Of a stretch of DNA of 64,000 nucleotides, positions 32,271 to 44,119 are shown in pieces. The DNA is taken from contig CM019703.1 of assembly GCA_009760885.1 (NCBI GenBank), positions 9,736,959 through 9,800,958 of the forward strand, written 5' to 3'. The notes below the pieces were generated by a model. It did no database searches. It was not told the origin of the DNA and saw nothing but the letters and a program-made list of their open reading frames with translations. The first letter of the stretch is position 1. Each line of letters starts with the position of its first letter. Both the position numbers and the translations under genes were made by a program. This DNA comes from Achatina immaculata. Taxonomy: Eukaryota; Mollusca; Gastropoda; Stylommatophora; Achatinidae.

Positions 32271-32869
32271 TATGTGGATTTAGTTTTTTCTTTCATGTTA
32301 AATGTAATGTAGCATCATTTATCCGGCAACAGATATTCACATATTGTCAGCTTAACACGTGGAAGAGAACTACCCAGAGCCATTTCATTCTGGGCAGATT
32401 CCATTCATTTCACTTGGTATAATTGAAATAAACAGCTGCATGTTGTGACGTCTCGGCTGCACGCACTTGTAGAAAGTTTCCATTTCTCAAGGAGCATGGG
32501 GGTTAGACCTGTTTTTTGACAGGATCCCAGCTTGTTTATAAGCTCTGAGAGCCGCGAACTGGCGTTATTTGGCATAACCAGACCGGCCTGCCTCCACACA
32601 CAGGAAACATGTGACATGCAGAGTTGTAGCTCGTGCCGGCAGTTGGTTGTTTTAAAGCTGTTATTATTTCATACCAACAAGACTAATGGGCAAGGCAAGT
32701 GCACCAACCATTTCTGCTAAGCTTTTGACAAGGGTCTAACAGTCGCTGCAGTAGATAAACAGAGGCGTTGTGAAAGCAGTGTGGTGTGTTTGTTCCAGAG
32801 TTCAGTGAGCCTTCAGTGTTTTTATACTCAGTGATGAGGGCATATTTGTTCATAGTGACATAGTTGGTG
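32271..32869. other. Non-coding stretch, nothing recognised
   Basis: No exon or repeat family supported. Confidence 0.45.
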
Positions 32870-33142
32870 ACATAAGACCGAATTGGTGTTCTGGGTTTTC
32901 ATGTCATAAGACCAAATTGGTGTTCTGAGTTTTCATGTCATAAGACCAAATTGGTGTTCTGGGTTTTCATGTCATAAGACCGAATTGGTGTTGTGGGTTT
33001 CCATGACATAAGACCGAATTGGTGTTCTGGGTTTTCATGTCATAAGACCAAATTGGTGTTCTGGGTTTTCATGTCATAAGACCGAATTGGTGTTGTGGGT
33101 TTTCATGTCATAAGACCGAATTGGTGTTCTCGGTTTTCATGG
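32870..33142. repeat. Minisatellite, 34-bp units x about 8
   Basis: Unit close to cataagaccgaattggtgtt ctgggttttcatgt. It adjoins the 3' end of the CR1-like LINE. Confidence 0.9.
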
Positions 33143-33548
33143 CCAGCGGTTTCCAGGAAGCTGTAGAGCCAGTGAATGATCTTTATTTTTAAAGGGTAAA
33201 GAACTGAGCGCGCAGGCCTGTCTTACATTCTGCCCTTCATCACTCCATCTTTCATTCTTCCCACACACTCAATTTAATACAAGTATGCAAATTACATATC
33301 AGAAGAGTGTAAGATTAAACTATTACATTCAGAGTAAAAGAGAAGTAATTAACCTAATAAAATAGCACTCACACACATATACACACACAGACACATACAT
33401 AAATACATTGTCAGTACAGATCTTCTAACATATGTTTTTAACAAATGTTAAAATAATTTCTAACAATATCAAACAAGTTAATCTTCGAACTATGTCATTT
33501 TAGTACTTGATGGCTGGCAAGTCATTGGTTGAGAGAGTGCTGGTTATT

Positions 33549-33843
33549 CTATGGAGGCATATAATTACAAACAAGTAAATAATGAAACAGGTTTGAGTTA
33601 AAGGATGAAGTATTACTAATGGATTTTAAATGATAGGAGAGGATGTTCCAGAGCTGTGCTGCAGAGTATGCAAGGCTTTTCTTGTACAGATCAATCCTGG
33701 GTTTAGGAAGAAGACAGTTTTTTAAACGCTGGCTATGTTTAGTGTTATATGTAAACAGTGACCACAAGTAAGGCTGAGCATTGTGCGACAGAATTCTGTG
33801 AAGAAACATAACTTTGTTAAAAATGACTCTATATTTGAGGGGT
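33549..33843 (-). pseudogene. CR1-like ORF2 C-terminal region (copy 1)
   Basis: Minus-strand peptide with KYRVIFNKVMFLHRILSHN and AAQLWNILSYHLKSISNTSSF. This is the domain after the RT thumb in CR1-type proteins. It is detached from the RT by the LINE-B insertion. Repeated at 35243-35519. Confidence 0.75.
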
Positions 33844-33855
33844 AGAATTTTGAGT
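33844..33855. repeat. Left TSD of the LINE-B insertion, copy 1
   Basis: agaattttgagt, identical to 34606-34617. Copies at 35520-35531 and 36282-36293 belong to the duplicated unit. Confidence 0.9.
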
Positions 33856-34605
33856 AAGATATGCAAGATAAAATAAACAAGTTAACCCAGAATGCAAACA
33901 ACATAGGACTAAAGATCAACGTAGGAAAGACAAAGTTAATGAAGCAAAATGTGAACAACAGAAATGTACTCAGAGTAGATAACAAGTTAGTGGAGGAGGT
34001 CAACGAATTTGTATACCTTGGCAGCAGAGTAGTAGAAAATGGAGACAGCACAGAGGACATCAACAGCAGACTTACTAAAGCAAACCAGGCTTTTGCAATG
34101 CTACAGAATATATGGAAATCAAATAAACTAAGCATAAATATGAAAATCAGGATATTTAAGAGTAATGTTCTAAGTGTACTACTCTATGGAAGTGAATGCT
34201 GGAAAATCACCAAAACCATAGAAAACAAGTTGAATTCTTTCCAGACTAAATGTTTACGTAGAATTAAAAAAATATTTTGGCCAAACACCATAAGAAATAA
34301 CATCTTATTGGCAGAAATGCAGATGAAACCACTGACAACAATTATTGAGGAAAGACGCTGGCGATGGTTGGGACATGTGCTCCGAATGACTGACAACTCA
34401 CTACCAAAAATAGCACTAAGATGGACACCACAGGGGAGCAGAAGTAAGGGTAGACCAAAAGAGACATGGAGAAGAACAACAGAAAGGATGTTGAGCAATA
34501 GAGGGCTCACCTGGGCAAGAGCAGAAAAAAAGGCGAAAGACAGGCATTTGTGGAAAACCCTTGCGGAAGCCCCATGTGCCCTGGGCACTTAAGGTTCAGA
34601 GAGAG
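33856..34605 (+). mobile_element. LINE-B 5'-truncated insertion inside the CR1-like element, copy 1
   Basis: A 750-bp plus-strand insertion with a perfect 12-bp TSD. Its frame (33861-34592, 243 codons) is open and homologous to the last third of the LINE-B ORF2 (KINKLTQNANNIGLKINVGK to the stop). The end is AAGGTTCAGAGAGAG. Truncation begins just after the catalytic box, so it cannot show whether the FADV change at 19373 is shared. Orientation is opposite to its host element. Confidence 0.9.
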
Positions 34606-35242
34606 AGAATTTTGAGTTGTTTGTGTTGATCTACAGTCTGTACTGGGTGTTTGTCACAAATCAGATTTAATGCACGTTTGTGAAATGAATGGGGCCTTTT
34701 TGTGTTCGAGACTGAGCATCCATCCCATATTGTGAAACAGTAATCTAAGTGTGTTTGTGTGTGTGATATGTAGTATATCTTTCTTGTGTCTTTGTCAATA
34801 AAGTGTTTAATTTTGGCTAGTTGGTAAACTTTCTGTGCAGTCAAGTTTGTTAGGTTATGTATGTGAGAATTCCAAGTTAAATGCTGATCAGTGATGAGTC
34901 CTAGAGTTTTATGTTCATCACTCCATCTTTCATTCTTCCCACACACTCAATTTAATACAAGTATGCAAATTACATATCAGAAGAGTGTAAGATTAAACTA
35001 TTACATTCAGAGTAAAAGAGAAGTAATTAACCTAATAAAATAGCACTCACACACATATACACACACAGACACATACATAAATACATTGTCAGTACAGATC
35101 TTCTAACATATGTTTTTAACAAATGTTAAAATAATTTCTAACAATATCAAACAAGTTAATCTTCGAACTATGTCATTTTAGTACTTGATGGCTGGCAAGT
35201 CATTGGTTGAGAGAGTGCTGGTTATTCTATGGAGGCATATAA

Positions 35243-35519
35243 TTACAAACAAGTAAATAATGAAACAGGTTTGTTAAAGGATGAAGTATTACTAATGGAT
35301 TTTAAATGATAGGAGAGGATGTTCCAGAGCTGTGCTGCAGAGTATGCAAGGCTTTTCTTGTACAGATCAATCCTGGGTTTAGGAAGAAGACAGTTTTTTA
35401 AACGCTGGCTATGTTTAGTGTTATATGTAAACAGTGACCACAAGTAAGGCTGAGCATTGTGCGACAGAATTCTGTGAAGAAACATAACTTTGTTAAAAAT
35501 GACTCTATATTTGAGGGGT
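35243..35519 (-). pseudogene. CR1-like ORF2 C-terminal region (copy 2)
   Basis: Same peptide as 33549-33843. The 2-bp deletion near 35274 changes the frame at its very end. Confidence 0.75.
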
Positions 35520-35531
35520 AGAATTTTGAGT

Positions 35532-36281
35532 AAGATATGCAAGATAAAATAAACAAGTTAACCCAGAATGCAAACAACATAGGACTAAAGATCAACGTAG
35601 GAAAGACAAAGTTAATGAAGCAAAATGTGAACAACAGAAATGTACTCAGAGTAGATAACAAGTTAGTGGAGGAGGTCAACGAATTTGTATACCTTGGCAG
35701 CAGAGTAGTAGAAAATGGAGACAGCACAGAGGACATCAACAGCAGACTTACTAAAGCAAACCAGGCTTTTGCAATGCTACAGAATATATGGAAATCAAAT
35801 AAACTAAGCATAAATATGAAAATCAGGATATTTAAGAGTAATGTTCTAAGTGTACTACTCTATGGAAGTGAATGCTGGAAAATCACCAAAACCATAGAAA
35901 ACAAGTTGAATTCTTTCCAGACTAAATGTTTACGTAGAATTAAAAAAATATTTTGGCCAAACACCATAAGAAATAACATCTTATTGGCAGAAATGCAGAT
36001 GAAACCACTGACAACAATTATTGAGGAAAGACGCTGGCGATGGTTGGGACATGTGCTCCGAATGACTGACAACTCACTACCAAAAATAGCACTAAGATGG
36101 ACACCACAGGGGAGCAGAAGTAAGGGTAGACCAAAAGAGACATGGAGAAGAACAACAGAAAGGATGTTGAGCAATAGAGGGCTCACCTGGGCAAGAGCAG
36201 AAAAAAAGGCGAAAGACAGGCATTTGTGGAAAACCCTTGCGGAAGCCCCATGTGCCCTGGGCACTTAAGGTTCAGAGAGAG
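35532..36281 (+). mobile_element. LINE-B insertion, copy 2 (by duplication)
   Basis: Identical as far as I can read to 33856-34605, with the same flanking TSDs. It arose by segmental duplication, not by a second insertion. Confidence 0.9.
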
Positions 36282-36293
36282 AGAATTTTGAGT

Positions 36294-37141
36294 TGTTTGT
36301 GTTGATCTACAGTCTGTACTGGGTGTTTGTCACAAATCAGATTTAATGCACGTTTGTGAAATGAATGGGGCCTTTTTGTGTTCGAGACTGAGCATCCATC
36401 CCATATTGTGAAACAGTAATCTAAGTGTGTTTGTGTGTGTGATATGTAGTATATCTTTCTTGTGTCTTTGTCAATAAAGTGTTTAATTTTGGCTAGTTGG
36501 TAAACTTTCTGTGCAGTCAAGTTTGTTAGGTTATGTATGTGAGAATTCCAAGTTAAATGCTGATCAGTGATGAGTCCTAGAGTTTTATGTACATGAACAT
36601 TTTCTATTGCCTTAGTCCCAGCACAAAGCTTTAGTGAAGTTTTTGTTGCATTCTCCAGCTTCTGTTTTTTAGTGATGAGCATGGATTTTGTTTTGTTAGT
36701 GTTTATCAACATACCATTTTTATTACTCCATTTAATCAAACTGTTTATATCATTTTGGAGCGTTGTCTGTAGGTTATTGATGTCATAGTGACTACTGTAA
36801 ACAGTACAGTCATCAGCAAAAAGGTCACACGAAGAGTGCTTTAAATGTATTAGTAAGTCATTAATATACATAGCAAAGTGGAGAGGACCAAGAATGGAGC
36901 CTTGAGGAATACCAGTATCAACCACAGAAGAGTCAGATATTTTATTTCTAAAGCATACTACTTGTTTTCTACCTGAGAGAAAAGATGTAATAAATTTTGT
37001 TAGATCAGGGTGTAATCTATAACCTTTAAGGTTTTTTGCAAGAATTTCATGATCAATCATATCGAAGGCTTTCTTTAAATCAACAAAGACAGCACCACAC
37101 AGTTTGTCTTCATTTATATTAGACAGCCAGCTTTCTGTCAT
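36294..37141 (-). pseudogene. CR1-like reverse transcriptase domain
   Basis: The minus-strand frame carries VFVDLKKAFDMIDHEIL, TGIPQGSILGPLHF, the catalytic CDLFADDCTVY (FADD intact), then TLGLITDQHLTWNSHI and a thumb segment with QTHLDYCFTIWDGCS. It stops reading as CR1 at the LINE-B insertion near 36293. The N-terminal RT motifs between 37141 and about 37850 are present only as frameshifted pieces. RT for target-primed reverse transcription, now dead. Confidence 0.85.
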
Positions 37142-37898
37142 TTTAGTTAATGCTGTGTGGCAGGAGTGATTTGGTCTGACTGACTGCCTATTAGTAGATT
37201 GTTTTCTTGCATGTGGAGCAGTGTTAACTTTTGAATATGTTTTTCAAGAGGTTTAGATCGTCATGACAGAATGGATATGGGTCTATAGTTCGAGAGGTCA
37301 CTAGTCTGTCCATATTTAAAAAAAAAGAGGAAACACTTTGGCAAGTTTAAAAGCGTTAGGGAAATAGTGTTTGTCAGTGCACAAATTGTATATGTATGTT
37401 AGTGTGTCTGTAATAACTGATGCAGCATAGCGTAGTATCTTGTTACTAATATCATCACATCCTGCTGAGTTAGTGTTCTTTAAAGACCGGATGTAGTTAT
37501 AAACCTCACTGACTGTTAGGAAAGGAATATCTAGTTGTTCTAGCTTTATACATTTACTGTCGCGTGTAAGTTTTCAACACTCTCAGGTTGCAAATGGGGT
37601 CGGTAATGAAGATTTTAGAATATGAATTTCTTCCCTAAAATGTTCACTGAAGTTAGTGCAAGTATGTTCACCATTAAGTGTTTGTGGGTCAGACTGCTTA
37701 CTTTTATTTACAAGAACATTAATCGCTTTGCAAATTGATTTACTATCAGTTGTCACTCACTAAATTTCTGAAGAATTTTTCTTTTCCTGCCTAATTTAGT
37801 GCTGCACTTTATTCCTAAGCGAATGATAGCTACTGAAATTTCTGCTTTTATGAGCTTCATCATGTTCACTCCATGAGTTGCAAGATATCAGCAGTTAT

Positions 37899-38690
37899 CT
37901 ACGGGGATTTTGCTACGTGTTTTACTCTCATTTCTTTGATAGGGACATGCTTGTCAAAAATATTTTGAAATATCTCGATCCAGTATTCGATAGCCTCATC
38001 TGGATTGGTTAACTGGTAAACATACATACGAGGCAAAGCTTTTAGATCAGTTAAAAATAATTCCAAGTTTTTAAAGTTCCTATATTTGATGCTGGTATGT
38101 TTGTGTTTAGGCATTTTATACCCCTTATGTGACCACGTACAGCAGACCGGGTAGTGATCACTCAGCGACACATGAGGGACAGTACATTCAGTAATGTTTC
38201 CTGGATGAGCTACATAAGTAAGATCTATTAGTGTTGATGATGATTCAGTTACTTTAGTAGGTTTGTTAACAATTTGGGAGAAGCTGTAGGATGTTAAAAT
38301 GTTCTTCCATGTAGGATTGGGCTGATTGAGATCTATTTTGAAGTCGCCTAGAATGATTATGTCCTTGAATTTATAGGTTAGAGCATCATCCATCATGGTC
38401 GTAAAGTGATCATACCACTCGGCTGAAGCATGTGGGTTTGGTATATAGCTAATTAAAATTAGATTTGATATTTTAATTTCTAACATGATATATTCAACCT
38501 CGGATGTTTCCAGGGCTTCTCTTCTACAAAATTTAATTGTGTTAGAAATGTTAACGACTAAACCTGTCTCTAGCTTCCTAACTGAGTCGCGCCTGATCAA
38601 ATTAAAACCATCTATTCGTATATCACTGTCAGTGATATTTTTATGCAATCTGCTTTCAGAGAAGCCAAAAATATGAAAATGTCAAAATAT
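37899..38690 (-). pseudogene. CR1-like endonuclease domain
   Basis: Minus-strand EEP-type nuclease: FSESRLHKNITDSDIRIDG at the start, YIMLEIKISNLILISYIPNP in the middle, IIILGDFKIDLN (D of the GDFN box kept, N changed to K), and LSDHYPVCCTW (the SDH box) near the end. The N-terminal catalytic Asn region is cut off by 5' truncation, and frameshifts follow the domain. Confidence 0.8.
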
Positions 38691-39046
38691 ATGTGTAACC
38701 TCAGGGAGTTCTCCTAACAAGTGATAAACATTTAATCTTTCAACCCCCCCCCCCTCCTCTCTCTCGTCATCGTGTCGCAGCCACTCCTCCGCTTTCTGGG
38801 TCATTACATAACAATGTAACAAATATTATATTTCAGTAAAAATAAAATAACTGGTCAGACAGACTTACTCGTGCAACAGTCAGACTTCAATCATATAATT
38901 ATACTTTTAAGCTAGTAGCCATAATCTAAATTTAAGTTAAAATCCAAGACACTAGATAAAGCGGGGTGTGTTTAGGGGGTAAAAATTACATTTAATTTTT
39001 AACTGAAAATTATAATCATTTAGATTAGGTTTATAACTTTACTTAC
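38691..39046. other. Non-coding spacer with C-rich tract
   Basis: Contains a C run near 38744-38753. Minus-strand intron sequence if the exon to the right is real. Confidence 0.45.
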
Positions 39047-39132
39047 AGATGTGCCTCTCGGACTAACTTGTACTTCTCTACATCATAAATTTTCTTCAAG
39101 ACAGCAACATTTCCACTAAGAACATTGAACAT
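39047..39132 (-). CDS. Candidate first coding exon of an unidentified host gene
   Basis: On the minus strand an ATG at 39132-39130 opens MFNVLSGNVAVLKKIYDVEK and continues KYKLVREAHL. It meets a consensus donor |GTAAGT at 39046. An in-frame TAA lies 9 nt before the ATG, which supports this start. The exon ends two bases into a codon. The sequence to the right (39133-39780) is higher in CpG than most of the window and could hold a 5' UTR and promoter. I do not recognise the family. Phase fits the exon at 2453-2623. Confidence 0.45.
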
Positions 39133-39796
39133 TCTGGGTATTTACGAACATAGCGGTGGTTAAAGATGAGAATACTGGACATTGTGAGGCCCGTGTTTTA
39201 AAATAGAGGTCGTTTAGGCGTCCCTACCGAAGTAATACTATTCCCGAGAGAGAGTTTGTTGCTGCCCTGCATAGTTTGGAGTGGCGCTTTGGGCGGTGAT
39301 TGCTTATCTGATCGCCGACCAAGGGCATGCATGTATGGATGGACATTCAGATCACGTTGATGCAAGTACTATAGTTTTCTAAACAGGGGTACTGGGAAAG
39401 TGGATCGATTTCTCTTCATTTCCTCCCTAGATAACTGCCGTGACAGGTATCTCATTAAGCTCCACCACATCATGAATTCTTTGTCTCTTGTGACGACACA
39501 GAGAGCGCTTCACGCGAAGTGAATTGGGTTTTTTTTGGTTAAAAAAATGGCCGTACTCCGAACAATATTACAGATATTGAGGGAACGAAGTGTTTTACGT
39601 AATAGCAGGAGTTGTTCTTGGGGAAACCCCGGGTCATGCGTTGTATGCTAAGCTTTATTTTAGTGGTCTGCCGTCGGGTCCGCCCTGTTCACGGACACAC
39701 GTGAAACGGTCTTTTCTCTTTGCGAGGCGTCCTCACTGAAAATGTTCACTCAGTATCAGGTTCTGAGACTAGATATTAACTCACTGTCCTGTCTGG
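39133..39796. other. CpG-richer stretch, possible upstream region
   Basis: Contains scattered CpG (gcgctttgggcggtgattg; gagcgcttcacgcgaag). No TATA or initiator element can be asserted. No gene seen. Confidence 0.3.
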
Positions 39797-40013
39797 CAGT
39801 CAGCGACCCATAGCAGACATGCTAGCGCCAAGACTGGCGAACCACAGCTGACCAAGACCCTGTCCCAGTTCTCCGTTGGTACCCTCAGTAACAGGCCTAG
39901 CCTTGACTGGAGGGGCAAGGATCGTCATAGTCCCCATGCTGTGCCTCAACGTTTTCTTCACCGTATCGGCTGCAGAGAACACCAGCTAACAGTTCCAGGG
40001 AGACTGAAGAAGG
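39797..40013 (+). mobile_element. SINE-S copy S3
   Basis: Shares cagcgacccatagc, ctgaccaagaccctgtccca and ccagctaacagttccaggg with the other copies. An internal part is deleted. The end reads GACTGAAGAAGG. Confidence 0.7.
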
Positions 40014-40557
40014 AATCGTCCCATCAGCCTGTCTCTCTGTCTGTCTAGCGTGTTATACTGAATGTGTTAAACACACTGTTAGCTAGATATAATCACTGTT
40101 AACCCGCCGATGTCATACTTCAGTTTGATTTGCTGCACCTTACTACACATGGTTTGAGGATCCACCTCTCCCCCCCCCCCCCCAAGATAAGTGTTGTGAC
40201 TGCATGCACTATTGTAATTACCAGCAAAGGTTTGTGTTGCCTGCTGTTTAAATACTAGTCGCGCTGATAGTCTTCACGAGCTACTTTCTTGTTTTGGTCT
40301 TTATCAGTCACGGCGCTTCTGGAGTGGCGTATGAATACGAGGGGAGATAACAGAAAAAAAACGCCAGGTTTATTACTTATAAATACAGTATGCATCCACC
40401 TGCAGCATTTGTTTCTGTATTTACGTTTCACAAGTCAGATGTGCCTTGCCGAACAGTATTTTAGTGATCAGCCAGACAGGTAATGTTAAGAACAGGGTAA
40501 ACCATTTGACCGTTACCTCATTAAGCGAACAAACGACAGAACTCACAGTTGTGGCGA
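40014..40557. other. Non-coding stretch, nothing recognised
   Basis: Contains a C-rich run near 40170-40183. No gene supported. Confidence 0.45.
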
Positions 40558-41243
40558 ACAGCATATAGGAAATAAAACTAGACGTAAATATTTAAAAAAC
40601 CCAAGAAATAAATGAAGATTTACTCGAACAGGTAAAAAGCTTCAGGTATTTGTTACACACATGATAACGACGGATGGAGAAATGGAAATTAACAGAATAA
40701 TAGGAATGAAAAACAAACAAACAAACACCAAAAAACCAAACACCTTCAATAGAATGAGGAAGATCCTTACGTTAGAACAAACATCACAGCAGTCGAGATT
40801 ACGCATCGTTAAGTGCTACATATACTCAGTACTCTTTCATAGTGTGGAGACCTCGGCCCTGAATGAGACAGCAGAAAGGAAAATTGAGGCTCTTGAAAGA
40901 TGAATATATCGAAAAATAGGGCGTATCCTATGGGCAGATAAGAAAACGAAGAAGTGGTAAACCAGCTAGAAGTGAAAAGAGAAATATTGAAAATCATAAA
41001 AAAAAAACCAAAACAGCCAAGATACTTTGCTCATGTCAAGGGACATAATGCTGTATTGAAACCCCTTCTTGAGGGCAAGATAGAAAGAACAAGAGGACGA
41101 CAGCGACATAGATGGCAGGACGACATCAAGAGATGGACACGAACCAGGTTGGCCGAACGAAGGCAAGAAACAGAGCAGGCTGGATATTCATTGCAGCCAG
41201 CTTTCCGTTTGCAGACGGCACGAGATGATGATATTGCTAAGTA
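40558..41243 (+). mobile_element. RTE-like LINE 3' fragment (neither LINE-A nor LINE-B)
   Basis: Frameshifted plus-strand pieces follow the C-terminal order of RTE-like ORF2. These are LLEQVKSFRYL, then FNRMRKILT, a SVLFHSVETSALNETAERK segment and YFAHVKGHNAVLKPLLEGK. The end is RGRQRHRWQDDIKRWT and a stop after DDDIAK. The RT core is missing. Several stops show it is decayed. Confidence 0.75.
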
Positions 41244-42544
41244 GATTATTGCGAACTACTTTCATATTCTGTCTGCCAGGAACGTTTATATATCTCCCGG
41301 GTTGTTGGTATTGTTGTCCCTTTTTTTAATCCCAAGCCTTTCACATTAAAAAAAAATCCTTTCATGGTATCTTCATTATACAGGCGCTTCTGGACTTTAC
41401 GATGATGCGATAACGATACACATTCAGTACTGGGCATTTATTGATAAGACAAACTTGTATTCGTTTATTTACTTTTTAATTACTGGTTTTTAGATAGGTA
41501 TAGCAGTTGTGTGTTCATATACTCACGCAGTGACGGTAGGTATTTATTTTCTCGTGTATTTATCATTTCGTATTCATATTCGACATACGTGGACTCGTCG
41601 GAACGTATCTGCGTCTTATTTCGAGGAACATCTGTATAGTGTATATAGGGCGGGTAACGGGACATAACCGTGCCTCCTTGTTTCTATCACATGGTGTTAC
41701 TGCTGCTGTTTTGATTCCAGTACGTGTTCTTATAATTATCATATCCATGCCGAGTAGATGAAGTTTTTGGTTTAAAAAAATTATTTTGAAACACACGTAT
41801 CGTATCTACACGTCTCATTTTGTATTGTTGCACATTTTTATGTTGTCAGTGAGGTACACATGTAAATCCTTGTTTTCTTCCACAGTTCGTTCTGTTATTG
41901 ATCTCAGTGTAAAAATATCGCTGTGTGTGGCCAGTGCTTTTTTCCCCCAGTATAAAGCTAACAATCTAGCCGTGCCAGTCTTCACCCTTGCTCGTCGCTT
42001 TCTTCTTTCTCTCCTTACCCAGCAGCCACAGGCTAGTTTTTAGTTATGTATTTTGAGTTGCAGGCGTTTGGTGTCTTGATGTGCCGTGGTGGAACACCCG
42101 CCATATACGGCACCGCATTCTCTCCGCTTTGATTTTTATTTTCTTTGCGTTAGAGGTTCTGAAAGTGAAGAGACTTTCTTGTGAAGAATTGCACATGACA
42201 GGCGCGGTGAAGAGCTGCACAAATCAAATGCCGAGCGCTGGGGGCCTAGAAGGCGGGAAGTAACGAAATAGACATGTTAGGGTAAGGAAGGAAACGCCCA
42301 TGTGGGGGTAACAGAAGTACATTGCCTGTTCTTCACTGTATAGTCAGTGATAACTTCAGTTTTGTTATTGTAGATGAATTTTTTTTTTTTTTTGGGGGGG
42401 GGATCTAGTTTCAGCTTTTTTTTCTATATTATTTTTTGGAAGGAAAAAAAGGAGGTGGGGGTGGGGAGGGAGGTGGTGGTTCCAACTGAGTATTACTATT
42501 GCATATTCAAACATGATGATGCATGTTTTTGTAAAGAAGGGCTC
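41244..42544. other. Unrecognised stretch
   Basis: AT-rich with G-rich runs near 42388-42400 and 42440-42480. Open frames such as 41786-42043 have no features that I can name. Confidence 0.45.
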
Positions 42545-42705
42545 TCAGATTAGTTGCTCTTTGCAGTCAGTGTCTAGTCAAGCTAGTTGCTTATTTACAA
42601 TCAGTGTCCAGTCCAGCTAGTTGCTCTTTGGCAGTCTGTGTCTAGTAAAGCTGGTTGCTCTTTTGCAGTCAGCGTCTAGTCAAGCTAGTTGATCAGTTTC
42701 TAGTT
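42545..42705. repeat. Minisatellite, about 42-bp units x 4
   Basis: Units around tagttgctctttgcagtcag tgtctagtcaagc, degenerate. Confidence 0.75.
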
Positions 42706-43317
42706 GATCTATATGACGTCTGTATCAGTTCATAATCTTGTGCTCACGAGGAGATCTGTGATGTCCACGCGAGATTTCTAGTTAATGAAGCCGATAAATG
42801 ATCCACAGTGGTTGGTTTGGGAATGATCCTACTGTAACTCACTATTTAAGACGTTGAAAACTTCATTTCGAGTCATTGATTTGGCCATTCTCTGGATTCT
42901 GGGCAAGCTAAATGCAGTAGAAATTCATCTGCTTGTGAAACTCCTTTAGTGCGTTATATCCACGTGCGTTATAATGTGATATACTGCATTGGCTGCAAGC
43001 GGACCGAACGTGATCCAGTCGATGTATCGTTCTGGGCCCTGTTTTGAGGGCGGCCCCGGAGGGCTTCAGAGAACCATAGTGATTGAAAACAGATAGATTG
43101 TGGGGGAGTTTTGTACCACCTTAAACATTTCAGTATTAAGTACAGTATATTGGCAGTATCATAGTGCATGAAATTAAGAGAAGCAGTTGAGACAGCATGT
43201 CCCCGAACTTGAGAATATAATTAAGGCCTTTTCTATTATAAATTTCCAGCAACTCGAGTGCGTTCATTTAACTACTACCAGGGCGTACAACGCAGTGTTC
43301 TTTATGGCTCAGGTCTC
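42706..43317. other. Non-coding stretch, nothing recognised
   Basis: A single unit resembling the 17950-18560 minisatellite lies near 42810-42845. No gene. Confidence 0.45.
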
Positions 43318-43735
43318 TGTGAAGGAGGTTGTACTCAGGTCTGTGGGAAGGAGGTTATACTCGGGTCTCTGGGAAGGAGGTTATACTCGGATCTCTGGGA
43401 AGGAGGTTATACTCGGGTCTGTGGGAAGGAGGTTATACTCAGGTCTCTGGGAAGGAGGTTGTACTCGGGTCTGTGGGAAGGAGGCTATACTCAGGTCTCT
43501 GGGAAGGAGGTTGTACTCGGGTCTGTGGGAAGGAGGTTGTACTCAGGTCTCTGGGAAGGAGGTTGTACTCGGGTCTATGGGAAAGAGGTTATACTCAGGT
43601 CTGTGAGAAGGAGGTTATACTCTGGTCTGTGGGAAAGAGGTTATACTCAGGTCTGTGGGAAGGAGGTTATACTCTGGTCTGTGGGAAGGAGGTTGTACTC
43701 AGGTCTCTGGGAAGGAGGTTGTACTGAGGTCTCAG
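43318..43735. repeat. Minisatellite, 26-bp units x about 16
   Basis: Unit close to gaaggaggttatactcgggt ctgtgg, with g/a and t/g variants. As 26 is not a multiple of three, the peptide repeats every three units, which gives open frames in all plus-strand phases. No coding evidence. Confidence 0.9.
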
Positions 43736-43966
43736 TGAAGGAAGTTGATATTTAATAAGAATGCTTGTGTTTCAGTTGACGATGTTCAGCCGCAAAAAAA
43801 GTCATCTTGTGAGAGCGTCTTGGACCGTTATATCATAGGGAAAGGAGAGGAAGGGGGTAGGTGGTGGGGGGGGGGGGGTGGGACAGTTTTGATACACGCC
43901 TGTGCGTTTCTCTGATTGAATTGTCGTTGTTGCGAGAAACGGGAAGTAGATTTGTTCATTTTTCGT

Positions 43967-44075
43967 TATAAACGTAAAGCCATCTGTGCCATAAGGGCAC
44001 TTCGGGATATTGTGTTTGTGCCCGTATTGTCCGTGACTTGATGGCAGCAAGCACACTAGAGGCGCCTGCCCAGTA
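43967..44075 (-). repeat. tRNA-derived SINE T, 3' part
   Basis: Matches 525-600 (plus-strand gtgcccatattttccttgac against gtgcccgtattgtccgtgac, followed by cactagag). A G run precedes it at about 43867. Confidence 0.5.
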
Positions 44076-44119
44076 TACAGTAATCTTTTTTTTTCCATCT
44101 ATGTCACACCAGCGGCCAA

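Larger units (their letters stand above)
33237..34913. repeat. Tandem duplication unit, copy 1
   Basis: Starts tcatcactccatctttc, and the same text restarts at 34915. Offset between copies is 1676-1678 bp. The only difference I found is a 2-bp deletion (gtttgagttaaagg here, gtttgttaaagg in copy 2). Contains the CR1-like 3' UTR, C-terminal coding remnant, LINE-B insertion and more CR1-like sequence. Confidence 0.9.
34914..36591. repeat. Tandem duplication unit, copy 2
   Basis: Near-identical repeat of 33237-34913. On its right side the CR1-like ORF continues without a break (atgtacatgaacatt). So copy 2 holds the original right boundary, and copy 1's right end is the new junction. Confidence 0.9.
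33170..38690 (-). mobile_element. CR1-like LINE with nested insertion and internal tandem duplication
   Basis: The minus strand runs from an endonuclease (38690 to 37899) through a decayed linker to the RT (37141 to 36294) and the C-terminal region. The 3' end reads acccttt then aaaaataaagatcattcact (33172-33205), typical of CR1/L2-type tails. The 5' end is truncated just before the endonuclease motif FSESRLH. The C-terminal region is interrupted by LINE-B, and a 1.68-kb segment spanning that insertion is duplicated in tandem. Confidence 0.85.

Noticed and set aside
43187..43755. Three overlapping ORFs over the 26-bp array
   Set aside because: Same reason: a stop-free unit not divisible by three gives open frames in all phases.
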